Assembly (NCBI GenBank): GCA_016287975.1
Contig: JAEEXV010000168.1
Location: 1 to 14,284 of the forward strand
Direction: 5' to 3'
Origin: Lentisphaeria bacterium
GTDB lineage: Bacteria; Verrucomicrobiota; Lentisphaeria; Oligosphaerales; Oligosphaeraceae
Length of the DNA: 14,284 bases
The number at the start of each line of letters is the position of its first letter. Position 1 is the stretch's first letter. The position numbers and the translations under genes were made by a program. Below, piece by piece: positions 14,142-14,284 of this stretch. The notes below the pieces were generated by a model. That model did no database searches, was not told the origin of the DNA, and saw only the letters and a list, made by a program, of their open reading frames with translations.

Positions 14142-14284
14142 GGCTCCGCCGACATGACGACATGGCGAAATGGCGGCTCCGCCGGCATGACGACATGGCG
14201 AAATGGCGGCTCCGCCGGCATGACGACATGGCGAAATGGCGGCTCCGCCGGCATGACGACATGGCGAAATGGCGGCTCCGCCGG
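14142..14284. repeat. 33-bp tandem repeat, four full units plus a partial, running off the window
   Basis: Units begin at 14142, 14175, 14208, 14241 and 14274 with GGCTCCGCC and continue GGCATGACGACATGGCGAAATGGC. The first unit has one change (GACATG for GGCATG); the next three are identical, and the fifth is cut by the window end. GGCGG-CT-CCGCC at each junction is an inverted repeat and GCCGGC is a palindrome. The period is a multiple of three, so frames on both strands remain open as 11-residue peptide repeats (for example MPAEPPFRHVV on the minus strand), but none has a convincing gene context. There are no spacers, so it is not a CRISPR array. Confidence 0.95.

Noticed and set aside
13958..14262. 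Minus-strand ORFs made of 11-residue repeats over the 33-bp array
   Set aside because: They are a by-product of a 33-bp period, overlap the 3' end of propeller gene 2 and have no supporting start signal. A gene entering from the right cannot be fully excluded.
14142..14284. CRISPR array
   Set aside because: Units are strictly head to tail with no variable spacers, and no cas genes are present; the Cas4-like nuclease at 2548-3501 is not near it.

Overview
The window reads as a high-GC (about two thirds G+C), Gram-negative-type, walled bacterium. The mix of a short mraZ-rsmH-ftsL-ftsI division operon, lipoprotein and periplasmic parvulin genes, and large secreted BNR/Asp-box beta-propeller proteins would suit the PVC group (Kiritimatiellota, Lentisphaerota or Verrucomicrobiota). 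That placement is inference from gene content and style; no marker in the window fixes it.

Left part (1-8709, all on the minus strand, so transcribed right to left). The order of transcription is mraZ (regulator), rsmH (16S rRNA methyltransferase), ftsL-like (division protein), ftsI (division transpeptidase), a gap of about 300 bp with a 10-copy 9-bp minisatellite, rph (RNase PH), a PD-(D/E)XK Fe-S nuclease-like protein, a lipoprotein, a secreted parvulin (PpiC-type) and tadA (tRNA adenosine deaminase), which is cut by the left edge at its catalytic HAE motif. Spacing is tight in most places (rph/nuclease 12 bp, nuclease/lipoprotein overlapping or abutting, mraZ/rsmH 4 bp, ppiC/tadA 10 bp), which suggests two successive operons: mraZ-ftsI for cell division, then rph-tadA mixing RNA processing with envelope protein folding.

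Middle (8710-9192). The mraZ leader holds four 10-bp-phased G-rich direct repeats that look like the MraZ operator. Behind it lies an A/T tract, then a GC-rich non-coding stretch with two 24-bp direct repeats that can each fold, and a strong 8-bp hairpin. This is the divergent boundary between the minus-strand housekeeping genes and the plus-strand secreted proteins.

Right part (9193-14010, plus strand). Two tandem, closely related genes 15 bp apart encode secreted proteins of about 800 residues. Each has a signal peptide, beta-rich N-terminal and Ig-like middle regions, and a C-terminal Asp-box beta-propeller with a BNR_4-like HN/GTHG block. They are likely extracytoplasmic carbohydrate-active or carbohydrate-binding proteins of unknown substrate. 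After them the window ends inside a 33-bp tandem repeat.

Window-wide signals not explained by genes: CCGG is strongly depleted, most visibly in the right half where codon choice changes in front of Gly codons; the 9-bp array is G-quadruplex-capable in the transcript strand; and the 33-bp array places one CCGG in nearly every unit although CCGG is rare elsewhere. I did not find a convincing new multi-gene defence or mobile system; the best leads are the paralogous propeller pair, the MraZ operator and the CCGG depletion.
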